DNA of 64,000 nucleotides from Agapanthus africanus (Eukaryota > Streptophyta > Magnoliopsida > Asparagales > Amaryllidaceae): contig CM057338.1 in NCBI GenBank assembly GCA_030015575.1, positions 634,934,189-634,998,188 of the forward strand. The letters run 5' to 3'. The notes beneath the pieces were generated by a model. That model did no database searches. It saw only the letters and a program-made list of their open reading frames with translations, and was not told the DNA's origin. Shown here piece after piece: positions 14,001 to 26,794 of the stretch. Within the stretch, counting starts at the first letter, position 1. Every line of letters starts with the position of its first letter. Position numbers and translations under genes: made by a program.

Positions 14001-14481
14001 GTGGGGCCAGCCTTGGGGTGTGGGGGTGAGTGGGAGAGGTTACAAAAAGAATTCCATGCAAAAAGACCCCCCACAAGTCCAAAATTGCAAGTTTTAGCTT
14101 AAAATTCAATAATTTCGTTTTCCATAATAAAAAATTAGTTAAAACTTAAAATAAAATACTAAAAATTTATATTACAACTAGATTTTAATTAACATGATTT
14201 TAAAGCTTAAATTTAGCCCATTTAAATTTGTATTTATCGCTAATTTAATGTATTTTCTTACCGGCTTAAAATAATATTAAAAATTGAAAAATTAGGGAAA
14301 ATTTTTAAACGACCAAAATTTCATAAGGAACTCATTTGCTACTAAAAACAAGCAATTACCTATCCAAATTAGGTATAATTAGTCCTAAACTGCAAAATAA
14401 CAAAAAAGACGATTTTCGGAAAAATACCGAATTTTTACCGATTTTCGGGAAAACACCAAAACGACATTTCAAGGCGCTACA
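11024..14481 (-). repeat. 3' LTR of H (3458 bp)
   Basis: TGTCACGACCCGCAGG...GGCGCTACA on the plus strand, near-identical to 19460-22905. Unusually long and AT-rich in its right half. No credible gene inside; the short frames are repeated in both LTRs. Confidence 0.96.
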
Positions 14482-14497
14482 ATCTTCCTCCCTTAAA
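14482..14497 (-). other. Polypurine tract of H
   Basis: The minus strand reads AAGGGAGGAAGAT immediately before the 3' LTR. Confidence 0.8.
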
Positions 14498-14515
14498 GAA
14501 ATTCGGTCCCCGAAT

Positions 14516-17500
14516 TTAAAATATATAGCTACGCGTACCTTCAAAGAGATGGGGATATTTCTTCCTCATCTCTCCCTCGGTCTCCCAGGTAACCTCCTCA
14601 TTGCTCGGGCCACGCCAAAGGACCTTGACGGTCGGTATAACTTTCGATCTCAACTTCTTCACCTGCCGATCCAGGATGGCCACCGGCTGCTCTGCAAAAG
14701 AAAGGTCGCGCTCTAGCTGGACTGTCGGGTGCTGAATCGCATGCGAAGGGTCGTGAAGGTACTTTCGGAGTATCGAAACATGGAAGACGGGGTGAACATC
14801 GGGAAAGCTAGGTGGAAGAGCCAAACGATATGCAGCAGCGCCGACACGCTCGAGGATCTCGAAGGGACCTACGAATCTAGGGCTAAGCTTCCCCTTTCGC
14901 CCAAAATGCATCACGCCCTTCATCGGAGAGACCCTCAGAAAAACGTGATCGCAAACTGCGAGCTCTAATCTGCGACGGCGCCAGTCTGCATAGGATTTCT
15001 GCCTGCTCTGAGCCGCTCTCATCCGGTCTCGGATCAACTGTATCTTTGCTGTCGTCTCCTCAACAAGCTGCGGCCCCAAAATACTGCTCTCGCTGAGCTC
15101 TGTCCAACAGATGGGCGATCTGCATCTCCTCCCATACAATGCCTCGAAAGGTGCCATCTGAATAGTATCCTGGAAGCTGTTGTTGTTGGAGAACTCCACT
15201 AGAGGTAAATGACGATCCCAGCTACCGCCAAAGTCTAAAACGCACGCTCTGAGCATGTCCTCGAGAGTCTGAATGGTCCGCTCTGACTGTCCGTCGGTCT
15301 GCGGATGAAACGCTGTGCTGAAGCTCAAACGAGTGCCCAAAGCCTCCTGAAGTCTCTGCCAAAGTCGGCTGGTGAACTGGGTGCCTCGATCTGACACGAT
15401 ACAAGTCGGTACGCCATGCAACCGCACGATCTCGTCGATGTAAAGCTGGGCATACTGAGCGAAGCTGAAAGTCGTCTTCACTGGCAGGAAGTGAGCCGCT
15501 TTCGTCAATCGATCTACGATCACCCAGATGGAGTCATACCCTCGACTGGTCCTGGGTAGACCCACAACGAAATCCATCGAAATCTGCTCCCATTTCCACT
15601 CCGGAATGGGTAACGGCTGTAGCTCTCCTGCGAGCCTCTGATGCTCGGCCTTGACTTGCTGACAAGTCAGGCATCTCGATATAAACTCCGCAATGTCCCT
15701 CTTCATCCCGTCCCACTAGTAGGTCTCTCTCATATCATGGTACATCTTGGTGGAACCGGGGTGGGCACTATACACTGATCGGTGTGCCTCCTCAAGAATG
15801 TCGTGCCGCAATCCATCAGCATCTGGTACGCACAGTCTAAATCCATAGCGTAAAATCCCCTGATCGTCAATCACGAACTCGGAAAATCTGCCCTGTCCCA
15901 TCTGGGCCATGATCTCTGAGCAACGGCCGTCACTGCGCTGTGCCTCATATATACGGTCAAGCAACTGTGGGCGTGCACGAACATGCGCGAGCTGTCCTCC
16001 TGTCTGAGTGAACTCGAACTCAACTCGGCTGTCGCATAACATCTGCCAATCTGCTGACGACTGCCTCTGCACTGCGCGCAAACACGATAGACTACCCCCG
16101 GGCCTCCTACTCAATGCATCCGCCACTACATTCGCCTTGCCTGGGTGATATAAGATCTCGCAGTCGTAGTCTTTCACCAACTACATCCAACGACACTGTC
16201 TGAGGTTCAGGTCTCGCTGCTGAAATATGTACTTTAAGCTCTTTTGATCAGTGAATATCTGACACGACTCGCCGTATAGGTAATGTCGCCAAATCTTCAG
16301 TGCAAAGACCACTGCAGCCATCTCCAAATCGTGAGTGGGGTAGTTCTGTTCATGCTTCTTCAACTGCCGAGAAGCATATACGATCACCCGACCATGCTGC
16401 ATCAATACGCATCCTAATCCCACTCGCGAAGCATCACAGTAGACCACCAATCCGCCTGATCCAGAAGGCAAAGATAATACCGGCGCCGTAGTCAAACATG
16501 TCCGCAGCTGCTGAAAACTGCGCTCGCACTCCTCTGTCCAAACAAAAGGAACTCCCTTCCAGGTCAAACCGGTCAAAGGTGCATCTATACGGGAGAAGTC
16601 CTGAACAAAACGCCTGTAGTAGCCCGCCAGGCCTAGAAAACTACGGATCTCAGTATCCGATGTAGGTCGGGGCCACTGCTGAACAGCCTCAATTTTCTTC
16701 GGGTCCACACATATGCCGTCTATCGTAACCACGTGACCCAAGAATCCGACGCTGTCCAGCCAGAATGCACACTTGGAGAACTTTGCGAACAGCTGGTGCT
16801 CCCTCAGAGTCTGTAACGTAATCTGCAAGTGCTGCTCGTGCTCCTCTCTGCTCCGGGAGTACACCAAGATATCGTCGATAAACACAATGATGAACAAGTC
16901 AAGGTACGGCCTGAATGTACGGTTCATCAAATCCATGAATGCTGCTGGGGCGTTGGTGAGTCCGAACGACATCACCAAAAAATCGTAGTGGCCATAGCAT
17001 GTACGGAAGGCTGTCTTCGGTATATCCTCCTGTCGGACTCGCAGCTGGTGGTATCCTGATCGTAAGTCGATCCTCGAAAAATAACCCACGCCCTGGAGCT
17101 GGTCGAACAAATCATCAATGCGTGGCAACGGATATCTGTTCCGAATGGTAACTTTGTTCAGCTGGCGGTAGTCGATACATAAGCGCAAACTTCCATCCTT
17201 CTTCTTGACAAATAGGACCGGAGCACCCCATGGAGAAACACTAGGTCGAATAAGCCCCTTATCTAACAAATCCTGCAACTGATCCTTCAACTCTCGAAGC
17301 TCTGCCGGGGCCATCCGATAAGGCGGTATAGAAATAGGTCCCGAGCCGGGAATCAAATCAATGCAGAACTCAACATCGCGTTCAGGCGGTAGCCCAGGTA
17401 GCTCATCAGGGAAAACATCAGGGAACTCACAAACAACCGGGACCCGGTCCAGCGGAACCTCTGCAGCTCGAGTATCACAAATATATGCTAAGAATCCTTG

Positions 17501-17749
17501 ACATCCCTTCCGCAAGAGCTGACCAGCGCGAAGAGACGAAATCAAGCTGGGAAGGGTGACGCTACGGTCTCCCTGAATAACAAGGACTGGCTCTCCCGGA
17601 AAGCTAAATATGACTGCCTTCTCACGGCAGTCCACCGAAGCATAACAAGTGGCTAGCCAATCCATGCCCAGAAGCACATCAAAGTCCAACATATCGAGGA
17701 GAATCAAATCAACCGATGAATCCCTCTCCCCGATACGAGCGGAACACAA
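14516..17749 (-). pseudogene. Pol of H: protease end, RT, RNase H, integrase, chromodomain-like tail
   Basis: One frame with two amber stops (16181-16183 in late RNase H, 15716-15718 in the integrase zinc finger) and a frameshift relative to gag near 17750. In order: protease end ([11 protein letters not shown]), RT with [24 protein letters not shown] and the catalytic FIDDILVYS (about codon 290 from 17749), RNase H with [12 protein letters not shown], the HHCC finger (H..H..CLTC) split by a stop, the integrase core with MDFVVG, SDRGTQFTS and GQSERTIQ giving D, D and E, a GPY/F-like PRFVGPFEIL, and a C-terminal chromodomain-like stretch (ILDRQVKKLRS to YPHLF, about residues 340-390 of the last segment). 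The TAG at 15716 replaces a conserved Trp codon. Active-site residues of RT and integrase are present. Confidence 0.94.
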
Positions 17750-19224
17750 TCGTAAACAAAACGAGCGACAAACGACTCGCCTACCGGAGTAACAACAACA
17801 AGCGGATGATCTAACGACGACGACTCACGGCCCAACATCGGTGCAAAGTGTGTAGAGACGTACGAATGTGTGGAACCTAGGTCGAATAATACCCGGGCGT
17901 CGAAAGAACAAACTGGCAAGGTACCTGTCACAACGGCATTGGATGCCTGCGCATCCTGCAGTGTCAAAGCAAATACTCGGGCCAGTCCTCCACCGATAGC
18001 GGGCTGACCTCGACCTCGGCCTCTGCCTCCTCGTCCTCTCTGAACAGGACCACCGCGTCCACGGCCTCTGGGTGCACCTAGCTGGCATGGAGCATCGCCT
18101 GTGGTAGGAAGTAGGGCTCTCTGAGGAGGGGGTGGTGATGGTGGTAGGGTCACATGCGGAACTGTCGCTGCTCCCTGTCGTCTCGCCGGACAGTCTCTAA
18201 CAAGATGGTGCGGACTCCCGCAGCCAAAACACTCTGGCGACGGCTGCTGTCCCTGGGGATATGAACCATATAACTGTCCCCGTCCAAATCCTCTGCCAGG
18301 CCTATCTCTCGGAAAGAATCTGGCGCGCTGCCTCTGAGACGGTACATCGGTGCGAATCCTCTTCGGCCCAGAAACGGCCGAAGTCTGTGATATGCGTGCC
18401 TCCATCCGCAATGCCGTATCCATAGCAGCTGAATAAGAGTCGTAGTGCTGGGCGCCAATGGCAAGATATAGCTGGGCATCAAGTCCCTGTACGAACCTCT
18501 TCACCATCTTCTCTTCGGTATCCACCAAATACTGAGCATATCGGGATAACTGTGTAAACTGGATGTCATACTCAGACACCGTCATCCCAGGTGTCTTGAC
18601 TAAGGCCTCGATGCTACGAGCTCTGGCGTCATGAATGCTCTCTGGGAGGAAACGAGCTAGAAAGACCGCTGTAAACTCGGCCCAAGTCATAGGCGGTAGA
18701 CCTGCAGCTCGACCTCTCAAGACTGACTCCCACCATGTCTGCGCGAGACCCTCTAGTCGGAAACTCGCAAGCTCTACCCATCGATCATCCGAACATCTCA
18801 GCGAACGGCAGATCCTGGCTAAACTGTCAAGGAACGTCTGTGGGTCCTCCGCTGCCTCGGTGCCGGTGAATACTGGAGGTCTCAGCCTCATGAAATCCTG
18901 TAGCGAAACCGGAATGGCCACGGTGGTAGTAGTAGGAGCAGGTATCATGGTCGTCTGTGATGTAGTAGGTACGTCATCCGGCCTCGGTGTACGACTGGCT
19001 GCAACTAGGGATCATACCATCTGACGTAGCTCCTGCATGCCCCCCATCATCTGTCGCAACTCAACCATACCAGTCTCGAGGCTATCCATACGGCCTGGGG
19101 AAGGTGGATCGGTCTGTCCCTGCGGCATAAGCAAACCACCCTGCTCAGTCCTAGTCTCGGACGAGCCAGCTCGAATCTCGTCTAGGGCGGCAGCCCTCTG
19201 TGCCCTCGTAGCCTTCGGCGGCAT
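17704..19224 (-). pseudogene. Gag and start of protease of H
   Basis: Gag starts at MPPKATRAQR (ATG at 19222-19224), about 230 bp from the LTR; the frame remains open upstream but without support. A TGA at 19012-19014 interrupts it; the same frame then continues to 17704. The capsid-like region follows SLQDFMRLRPPVFTG, and a CCHC zinc knuckle (CFGCGSPHHLVRDC) precedes a Gly/Arg-rich linker. The aspartic protease box reads LFDLGSTHSYVS, so the residue after the catalytic Asp is Leu where Ser or Thr is usual. The frame is lost near 17750, where the pol frame takes over. The TGA fits C-to-T change of a CGA codon, as expected for methylated CpG. Confidence 0.92.
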
Positions 19225-19443
19225 AGTGGCTGTTACAGAAAAATGGATAATAAGAACAGTGCAATAGGAACATAGGATACACGGAATTGAGGAAGGAATT
19301 TCAAGCAAGTATATCCTAAAGTCACTTAGGCGGAGTACCGTATCGCAAGTATACCGCGGACATACACACGCTACGTTACCCTACTTAAGTCACTTACTCC
19401 ATCTACCAAGGGTCATCCTACACTCAAAAAGGTAAAACCTATT

Positions 19444-19455
19444 GCTTTGATACCA
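19444..19455 (-). other. Primer-binding site of H
   Basis: The minus strand reads TGGTATCAAAGC, four bases from the 5' LTR. It matches the initiator tRNA-Met site except for one base (A for G at position 9). Confidence 0.8.
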
Positions 19456-19459
19456 ACTT

Positions 19460-22400
19460 TGTCACGACCCGCAGGGTACGGAACGTGACTGGCACTTAAG
19501 CTTACGAACGTCTCAAGACATCCGTAAAATAAGTAAGCCAAAGCCTAGAAACCAAAACTAAATAATCAAAAGAATGAAGGAAAACCAATCAATTGAAAGC
19601 GAGTTTATCAAATGAGTCACATCAAGCCTTTTTAAAAACAATATCAATTTTTCCGAAAGTTTCGGCAGAGTCTCCTTTGTAAATACTGGCCCCCCAAAAT
19701 GGGTATAACAAGAATATATATGAATCCAACAAATATGGCATCCCCAAGCGGGAGCTAGCTCTTCGCCACAAGGCGGTCACAAATCCCACGCAATATAAAA
19801 CAACAACATGCAAAATAATCATAAAGAAGCATGAGAAAACCGCACGTCGACTCAAGTGAGCTCGACCCCAAAATACAGCATAAAAGTCCACAAATCTCAC
19901 AGTCTCATCTCTAGGTCAATATACAACAATACTGGTAGATACAGTAGATGGAGTACACTAGATACAAAGAATATACAAGGTGGCACAAAAATAATGATAT
20001 AACCCACCTAAGACCAAAACCTCGAGTCCAGGCAAAGGAGGCAAAAGAAGCAAGTGCGCCCGCCGCTACTGTACTGACGGAGCGGACCTGAAAAAGGCTG
20101 TGGCACAACGGGGGTGAGTTGCCAACTCGTGAGTAATAAATAACATCTACACAGGCTATCGAATGCATGCACACAAGCATCCTAGCATCTAAAATACAGG
20201 TAAGGCAGGACACAATAGCAGGTATGTATGCAATATGAATATACTAGCAGGTATGAATGCAATGCGAATCAACTCATGATCTAAGTGTGTAAGTATAAGA
20301 ATCATGTTTTACCTTTAGGAATCTCTTTTGAAATACCAATAGAATCAACAAGAACCGGTGTCCAGCAACGACACCTCAAAACTATCACACATCTTATATA
20401 TCCATGTCATAGTATCTCTGGCCTCAGCCATCCGGCTGACCCATCTCAATATCAATATCTCATCAACTCGCGGCCACGGTCGGTATCCTCTGGGTATCCG
20501 CCGTCCCAAACAGTCACCGGTAGCTAATCCGGCCCTGCCAGGCTCATCGTCAGCACCACGAGCTTCTTGCCCCGGGGTACCTTACCGGGCCCACCATGTA
20601 CCGGAGACGGTTCATCCAACACCTCAAAACGGGTCTCGAAAACCACAGCAAACTCATGGTGGACGACACTTACATCACTAGAAAACCGCAATTTACATAT
20701 TTTAAAAATATAATAAGTTTAGAAATTTTGCGGCTTTCCCCCGAAATCCAGAAATATCATAAAATCTCAAGAAATCCTCATAAGTGCATATGTCAATGAT
20801 AATGAATGCATATGGTATCAATAATCAAGTTGTGATGTGTGATTAATAGATTAGGCATGAACAATTAATATGATAAAGTAGATGCATATGAATAGCAATC
20901 CTAAGATTTCATTTTTAAGGAATTAAAACAATAGAGCAAGTTTAAGTATCAATTAGTGAAAGGTTTCAATTTAAAGGTTATCTAGTGTGGTGGCATGGCA
21001 ATTACCAGGGTGTGTGTGTAAGCATGAATAGTGCTCGTGCTGCATATAAAAACCCTGGCAATGGAGCAGGTGTCCGATAGAATGGGTTCGTATATGTATG
21101 TCAATATAAGGCATGAATATAGCAAATAATCATACAAGTATTACACCCCTAATTACTAACATTACTAAGAATCTTTTTAAGCTACTAAAACTATCGGGCG
21201 ACTTGCGCCATCCAACGATAGTCCCCCGTAGATGTTACATCTACTCACCGAAATCCCTAGCTAGTCACGTCCAATCACCGCTTTCCCCTTTCGTGCCGCG
21301 TCTGACGTCTCCGCGACCGAACCTGGAATTTACATCAATACCAAACATAAGATTACATACCATGAAACGACGCAAATCCCAAACGAAAATACCATAGTTC
21401 ACAAGCTAGGTACAACGTGCACGAGGTGCGCGGAACACACGCGAAAATCGCAAAAACTAACTAAAATCACCGATTTGGTCGCCCGGCAAAGCTAAAACCC
21501 GATCACTCAAACATCCGCACTCACACATCCTAAAAGTCATAGGATACGCTAAAAATGTCATCAAGACATCGCAAATACATCACCACAAAAATTTAATAAA
21601 AACTAGTAAGCACAAAAGACTTCCAAAATCGTGCAAACTTCGCGGATTTGCGATAAAGTGCACACAACTTCGCGCAAACACCCAAGTTAACCATAGATAG
21701 CCACTACACAAATTTCCAACACACTAGCAATGCTTAAAAACCTAATTTCCATAAACAAATCCTTGCTTGATTTTTTTTATAATTAGCAATACAATCAAAA
21801 TTTCACACTAGATTAACTTAGATTAGCATAATTGAAGCCACTTATGTAGGGTAAGCTCATTGATTAGGTCAGTATAACAACTAGATAACAAAATAACCTA
21901 ATAATGATTTTCTAAACCCTAGTTTAATTTCAACCATGAACTTTTAAAAATCTAGAATGAAGCTAACACTAAATTAACACTAAAACAATTTAATTTAAGA
22001 AACTTAACCAAAAGAATTTAATTAGGAAGAATTTATACCTCAACTAGAGATCTAGCAAGAACAATTTGCCTCCAAAGATGCCTCCTTTCTCCAAGATTTA
22101 AACTAAAGTGGGTCTGAGAAGAGATGGATTAAGGTTTTGTGTTGAAATAGTGAAGGATTTGTTGATTTTTGTTGAATTTTGATGCAATTTTCTTGAAGAA
22201 AACGAGAGAAAAGAGAAGGAAAAATAATGGAAGGGGGGGCTGCTCTCGGACAGAAAAAAAGGAGAGGGGTGAAGGGTGTGGGCTTGCTAAATCTTTCACC
22301 AAGTCAAAGCCATTTCATATCCAAAGTACACCATACCTTAATTACAATGTTTTAATCCTTTTCAAAACAAATCATTCACAATTGTTAAAGTCAAATGGAG

Positions 22401-22905
22401 GGAAATGGGGCTATTGCAGCCGTGGTGGGGCCGGCCTTGGGGTGTGGGGGTGAGTGGGAGAGGTTACAAAAAGAATTCCATGCAAAAAGACCCCCCACAA
22501 GTCCAAAATTGCAAGTTTTAGCTTAAAATTCAATAATTTCGTTTTCCATAATAAAAAATTAGTTAAAACTTAAAATAAAATACTAAAAATTTATATTACA
22601 ACTAGATTTTAATTAACATGATTTTAAAGCTTAAATTTAGCTCATTTAAATTTGTATTTATCGCTAATTTAATGTATTTTCTTGCCGGCTTAAAATAATA
22701 TTAAAAATTGAAAAATTAGGGAAAATTTTTAAACGACCAGAATTTCATAAGGAACTCATTTGCTACTAAAAACAAGCAATTACCTATCCAAATTAGGTAT
22801 AATTAGTCCTAAACTGCAAAATAACAAAAAAGACGATTTTCGGAAAAATACTGAATTTTCACCGATTTTCGGGAAAACACCAAAACGACATTTCAAGGCG
22901 CTACA
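19460..22905 (-). repeat. 5' LTR of H (3446 bp)
   Basis: Same ends as the left copy. It lacks about 11 bp present near 11900 in the left copy (a CAATACCA-type direct-repeat difference). Confidence 0.96.
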
Positions 22906-22910
22906 GTGAC

Positions 22911-23806
22911 AATCTTCGTACAGTCCGGTCTGTTCGTCTGAGAATATCGCATGGCGGGCCTAGGGGGCGGTAAACTTCAGTCCCCTAATAGCGGTACAAG
23001 TCGTGCCAGAGTGTAGCCCAAAACACCCTGAGAATCTACTGGAAAACCTACCAGTAATTCTCGCTTGCCCAGGTCAGGGACGAAAATATGTAATGGCTCT
23101 CCTGGACACAGTGCCATATCAACTCCCAATACCGGGAGAGACGAATCATGTCTAACCGTCACTGCCTCCAAGTGCTTCGCGACTGCACCCAATTACTACC
23201 TGTTTGCACGACTCAGTAGAGCCGTGGTAGGGTAGTAATCTAAGAACAGTGGGAACACACTCGAGGCGAAGTGACAGTGTCAAGTCAGCGGACTAAGCTG
23301 TACTTATGTCACCTGGGAACTGTTAACTGACGATAGGTATAATACCAACCAACAGTTCCCGACGAGTCCGTCTAGTGTACTCGTAACCTAACGAGCAACT
23401 GCATACTATCTCCAGTACGACGTACTGATGGCTGTGGGACAGACCATCTCCCCTGCTGGGAAGAGAAGCGTATGCACCAGTCTACTCTGGAGTATCGATG
23501 CCCTGTCTCGATAATCCTACGACTAGGGACAAAAATAAGGATGTGCTTATAGACTACCCAGCCCTCACTAGTGTGATCGCCATCACAACGTTGGTAGTCA
23601 AGCAAAAATCCTAAGGGCTCCATTAATATGTATTAGCGATATGTTGAAAGAAACATATACACATATTAAGATAGAAACAAACCAAGTAGCATACTATTAT
23701 ATTGAGCAAGATTGTCGTAAACCCGTATATATATCCCAAGCCTCCAAAATGTATTATACAAACTAGTACTATACAATAATGGCCTCTACGGCATACATAT
23801 CTAACA
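22911..23806 (-). repeat. 3' LTR of A, right part
   Basis: Matches 59400-60301 of the other LTR. Ends CATATCTAACA at 23806, followed by ATCTCCCACTTGCA, the complement of the purine tract. Confidence 0.93.
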
Positions 23807-23824
23807 ATCTCCCACTTGCACTAA
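23807..23824 (-). other. Polypurine tract of A
   Basis: On the minus strand this reads TGCAAGTGGGAGAT directly before the 3' LTR, the usual plus-strand priming tract of Angela-type copia elements. Confidence 0.8.
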
Positions 23825-23884
23825 AGGCCAGTAATTGGTGTACCGCATACCCAACTTCTGCACTAAGGCCAGCTGCTGGCGTAC

Positions 23885-24672
23885 CGCATACCCAATAGCT
23901 CAAAAAGTAGCTCGAACTGTGTTTGAGGGAAGGCCTTTATGAATGGATCCGCCGTGTTGTCTTTTGTGTCCACTCTCCGTACCTCGATCTCCTGGCGATC
24001 AATGATCTCTCTGATCAGGTGATACCGCCTTAAGATGTGTCTGGATTTCTGATGGGACCTTGGTTACTTTGCTAAAGCTATAGCCCTATTGTTATCGCAA
24101 TACAAAGGTATTGGGTCAACAATGGACGAAACCACCTGAAGTTCACTAATGAACTTCTTCATCCAGACCGTCTCTTTTGCGGCATCGCTTGCAGCAATGT
24201 ATTCAGCCTCCCTCGTCGAATCTGCGACGGTATCCTGTTTGGAACTCCTCCAACATACTGCCCCTCCATTGAGGGTAAACACAAAACCCGAGACAGACTT
24301 GCTGTCATCCTTGTCGCTCTTGAAGCTTGAATCAGTAAAGGACTCGACCCTGAGGTCTCCATTACCATAAACCAGGAACATCTCCTTAGTCCTTCTCAGG
24401 TACTTGAGAATATTCTTTACTGCTGTCCAGTGGCCCACACCTGGGTCTGACTGATACCGGCTCACCACACTCAGTGCATAAGCTACATCTGGTCTTGTAC
24501 ATAGCATCACATACATTATAAATCCTACCGCCGAAGCGTAGGCTATAATGCACATGCGAACCCTCTCCTTGTCAGTCTTAGGAGACATCTTCTTGGAGAG
24601 GGTGATTCCATGCAATGCGGGTATATTACTGTGCTTGGAATCTTCAATACTAAATCTCTTTAGTACGGTCTC
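23885..24672 (-). pseudogene. Pol of element A, C-terminal part (RT end and RNase H)
   Basis: Continuation of the A pol beyond the B insertion, in frame across the GTCTC duplication. It reads TVLKRFSIEDSKHSN, then the TRPDVAYALSVVSRYQ block and RNase H with ESFTDSSFKSDKDD, GGAVCW, SSKQDTVADST and REAEYIAAS. An in-frame TAA at 24064-24066 interrupts it after ALAK; the conserved RSHQKSRHILRRYHLI tail follows in the same frame to about 23885. The longer frame up to 24714 begins in the B LTR, so its first residues are not pol. Confidence 0.9.
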
Positions 24673-26776
24673 TGTAAGTCCACGGTAGCGCCCCGGCCGT
24701 CTAACAGACGCCAAATGCGGAACAAAAACTTTTTACAACTGGCGCTATCGCGTACTATAACCCGGATCTGCCATTAAAGCTAAACTAACAAACTACAAAG
24801 TGGGTAGAAATGTTATACCTAATGATCCGAGTCCTTCGGTCTTCAACCATCATCCCACGCTTGTTGCGGCTGCTCCAATCTCCTTGAACTCCAGTCTTCC
24901 TGTCCAGGTGGCACCACATCGACGGATCTTTAAACGGGCTCCCGCCTCTGAACCGAGGCAACTCGATCGTCAAGTTTGCTAAAAGAGACGACCAAGATGA
25001 AGTAAAGAATGAGTAGAACATTTTGTCTCGTTACGTCCAAGGCTATGGACGAACGGTTAATGAAGTTGCCTTTTGGAATCGGGTGAAATGGAAAATGAGG
25101 CTTATCTAATTTCCATGAGTCCAAAACAATACCAATCTTTTTCTACCAACCATTATCAATCCTTAAAGGGGTGGCCGGCCACTTATAGGAGAGGAGGGAG
25201 GTGAGTGTTGGAGGAGGGAGCGGTGACCACAAGCAAATGATCATGAAAGAAACAATGAGTCACAAATACACCTAGTATGAATGCATTAAAGCAAACCAAT
25301 CACAATTAACCTAGTCACCTTGTCATTAAATACACCATTAATGACCTAATGACTCACTAGCCTTGTCTTCCTCTCTAGAACCATCTAGAACACTGACTCA
25401 CCTCATCAAGAAAAGATAAATCCGCATTTAACCGAATGTCAAAATACGGCTGATAGAAAACTGGAAACTGGCAACTTCCAAAAGTGATCCTGAAACGAAT
25501 TTCAGAATAACCCCGTATCAGTATAAACATACGCACATTTGTATTACGACTGAATACAAATGCAACTGAGACAAAGATATTATATCTACACAGTATAATA
25601 CTGGGTTCCGGCTTAAACCAAAGCCTACCAGTATTATCTGCCCGAAAGACGACACGTGCGAAAACGCACGTGCCTTTTCCGAACCTTGCCATAAACCCAT
25701 ACGGCCTTTACAACGTTTCGCCCGAACTTGAGAAAGTGTCTGTGGGGGACTCTAATGACTCATCAACACACTAGCACTTGGTATAACCCCTAGCACGTCA
25801 GAGGTACAAGCTGTACGTAATGGTTTGCCTATGTATTGATTGGAAGGGAAGCTGACGAGCGAACTCATCAATAAACCCTACTGAGCCTAACAGTGACAAT
25901 ATACATACAGTCCGGTCCGTTCGTCTATGAGTATTGCATATCTGGCCTAGGGGGCTAGTAACGTCAGACCCCCAATAGCGGTATAAGTCGTGTCAGAGAG
26001 TAGCCCAGAACACCTTGAAATACTACTGGAGTACCTACCAGTAAATCTCCTGCCTCGGCCGAGGGCTTTATGTAATGGCACTCCTAGACACAGCGCGATC
26101 TCACCCCCAATACCGGGAGAGACGAATCCCCTGCCGATCCGCTCACTTGCCTCCAATGTGTCTCGGGACTGTACCCAACTAAAACCTGTTTGCACAACTC
26201 CTTTGAGCATGGTAGGGTAGTAATCTAAGCACAGTGGGAACTCACATGAGACAAATGATGATCTCAGGTCGATGAACTAACCTGTACACATGTCACCAGG
26301 GAACTGCTATCTGACGATATGTATAATACCAACTAGCATGTTCCCGGCGAGTCCTGTCCGGTGTACTCATAACCCAATGAGCACCTGTATACATCTTAGG
26401 TGATCCTACTGACACCAATGGCTTGTGAGACAGGCCATCGCCCCTTGTCGGGGTCTCGACTGTATACACTAGTCTACTCTGGATTATCGAAGCCTTGTCT
26501 CGAAATTCCTACTACTAGGGACTCTTTAAGGATGCGCTTACAGACCCCAGCTCCCACATATATGATCGCCATCATACTGCTGGTAGTCAAGCAAGAATCC
26601 TATGGGCTCTATCATCATGCAATAGTGAACTAAAGTATGTATACGATGATAAAGACAAACCAGATAGCATACTATCATCTCGAGCAAGACTGTCATATCG
26701 GTATAGGTCCTGCCTCAATCATTGCAATCATGTACCTGCGATCCAATAATTGACTTTGAGAGCACTATCTCCAACA
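24673..26776 (-). repeat. 3' LTR of B
   Basis: TGTAAGTCCACGG...ATCTCCAACA, near-identical to 32220-34324. Confidence 0.95.
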
Positions 26777-26794
26777 ATCTCCCACTTGCACTCA
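26777..26794 (-). other. Polypurine tract of B
   Basis: The minus strand reads TGCAAGTGGGAGAT directly before the 3' LTR. Confidence 0.82.

Larger units (their letters stand above)
11024..22905 (-). mobile_element. Ty3/gypsy chromovirus H (Tekay/Del-like), 11.9 kb
   Basis: A complete minus-strand gypsy element with GTGAC duplications (11019-11023, 22906-22910), LTRs of 3458 and 3446 bp, a primer site at 19444-19455, a gag with CCHC knuckle, and a pol in the order protease-RT-RNase H-integrase-chromodomain-like tail. The LTRs differ only at scattered sites and a short indel near 11900/20337, so the insertion is young relative to its host element A. Coding capacity is lost through stops at 19012, 16181 and 15716 and a frameshift near 17750. 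The length and chromodomain-like tail fit Tekay/Del chromoviruses. Confidence 0.96.
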
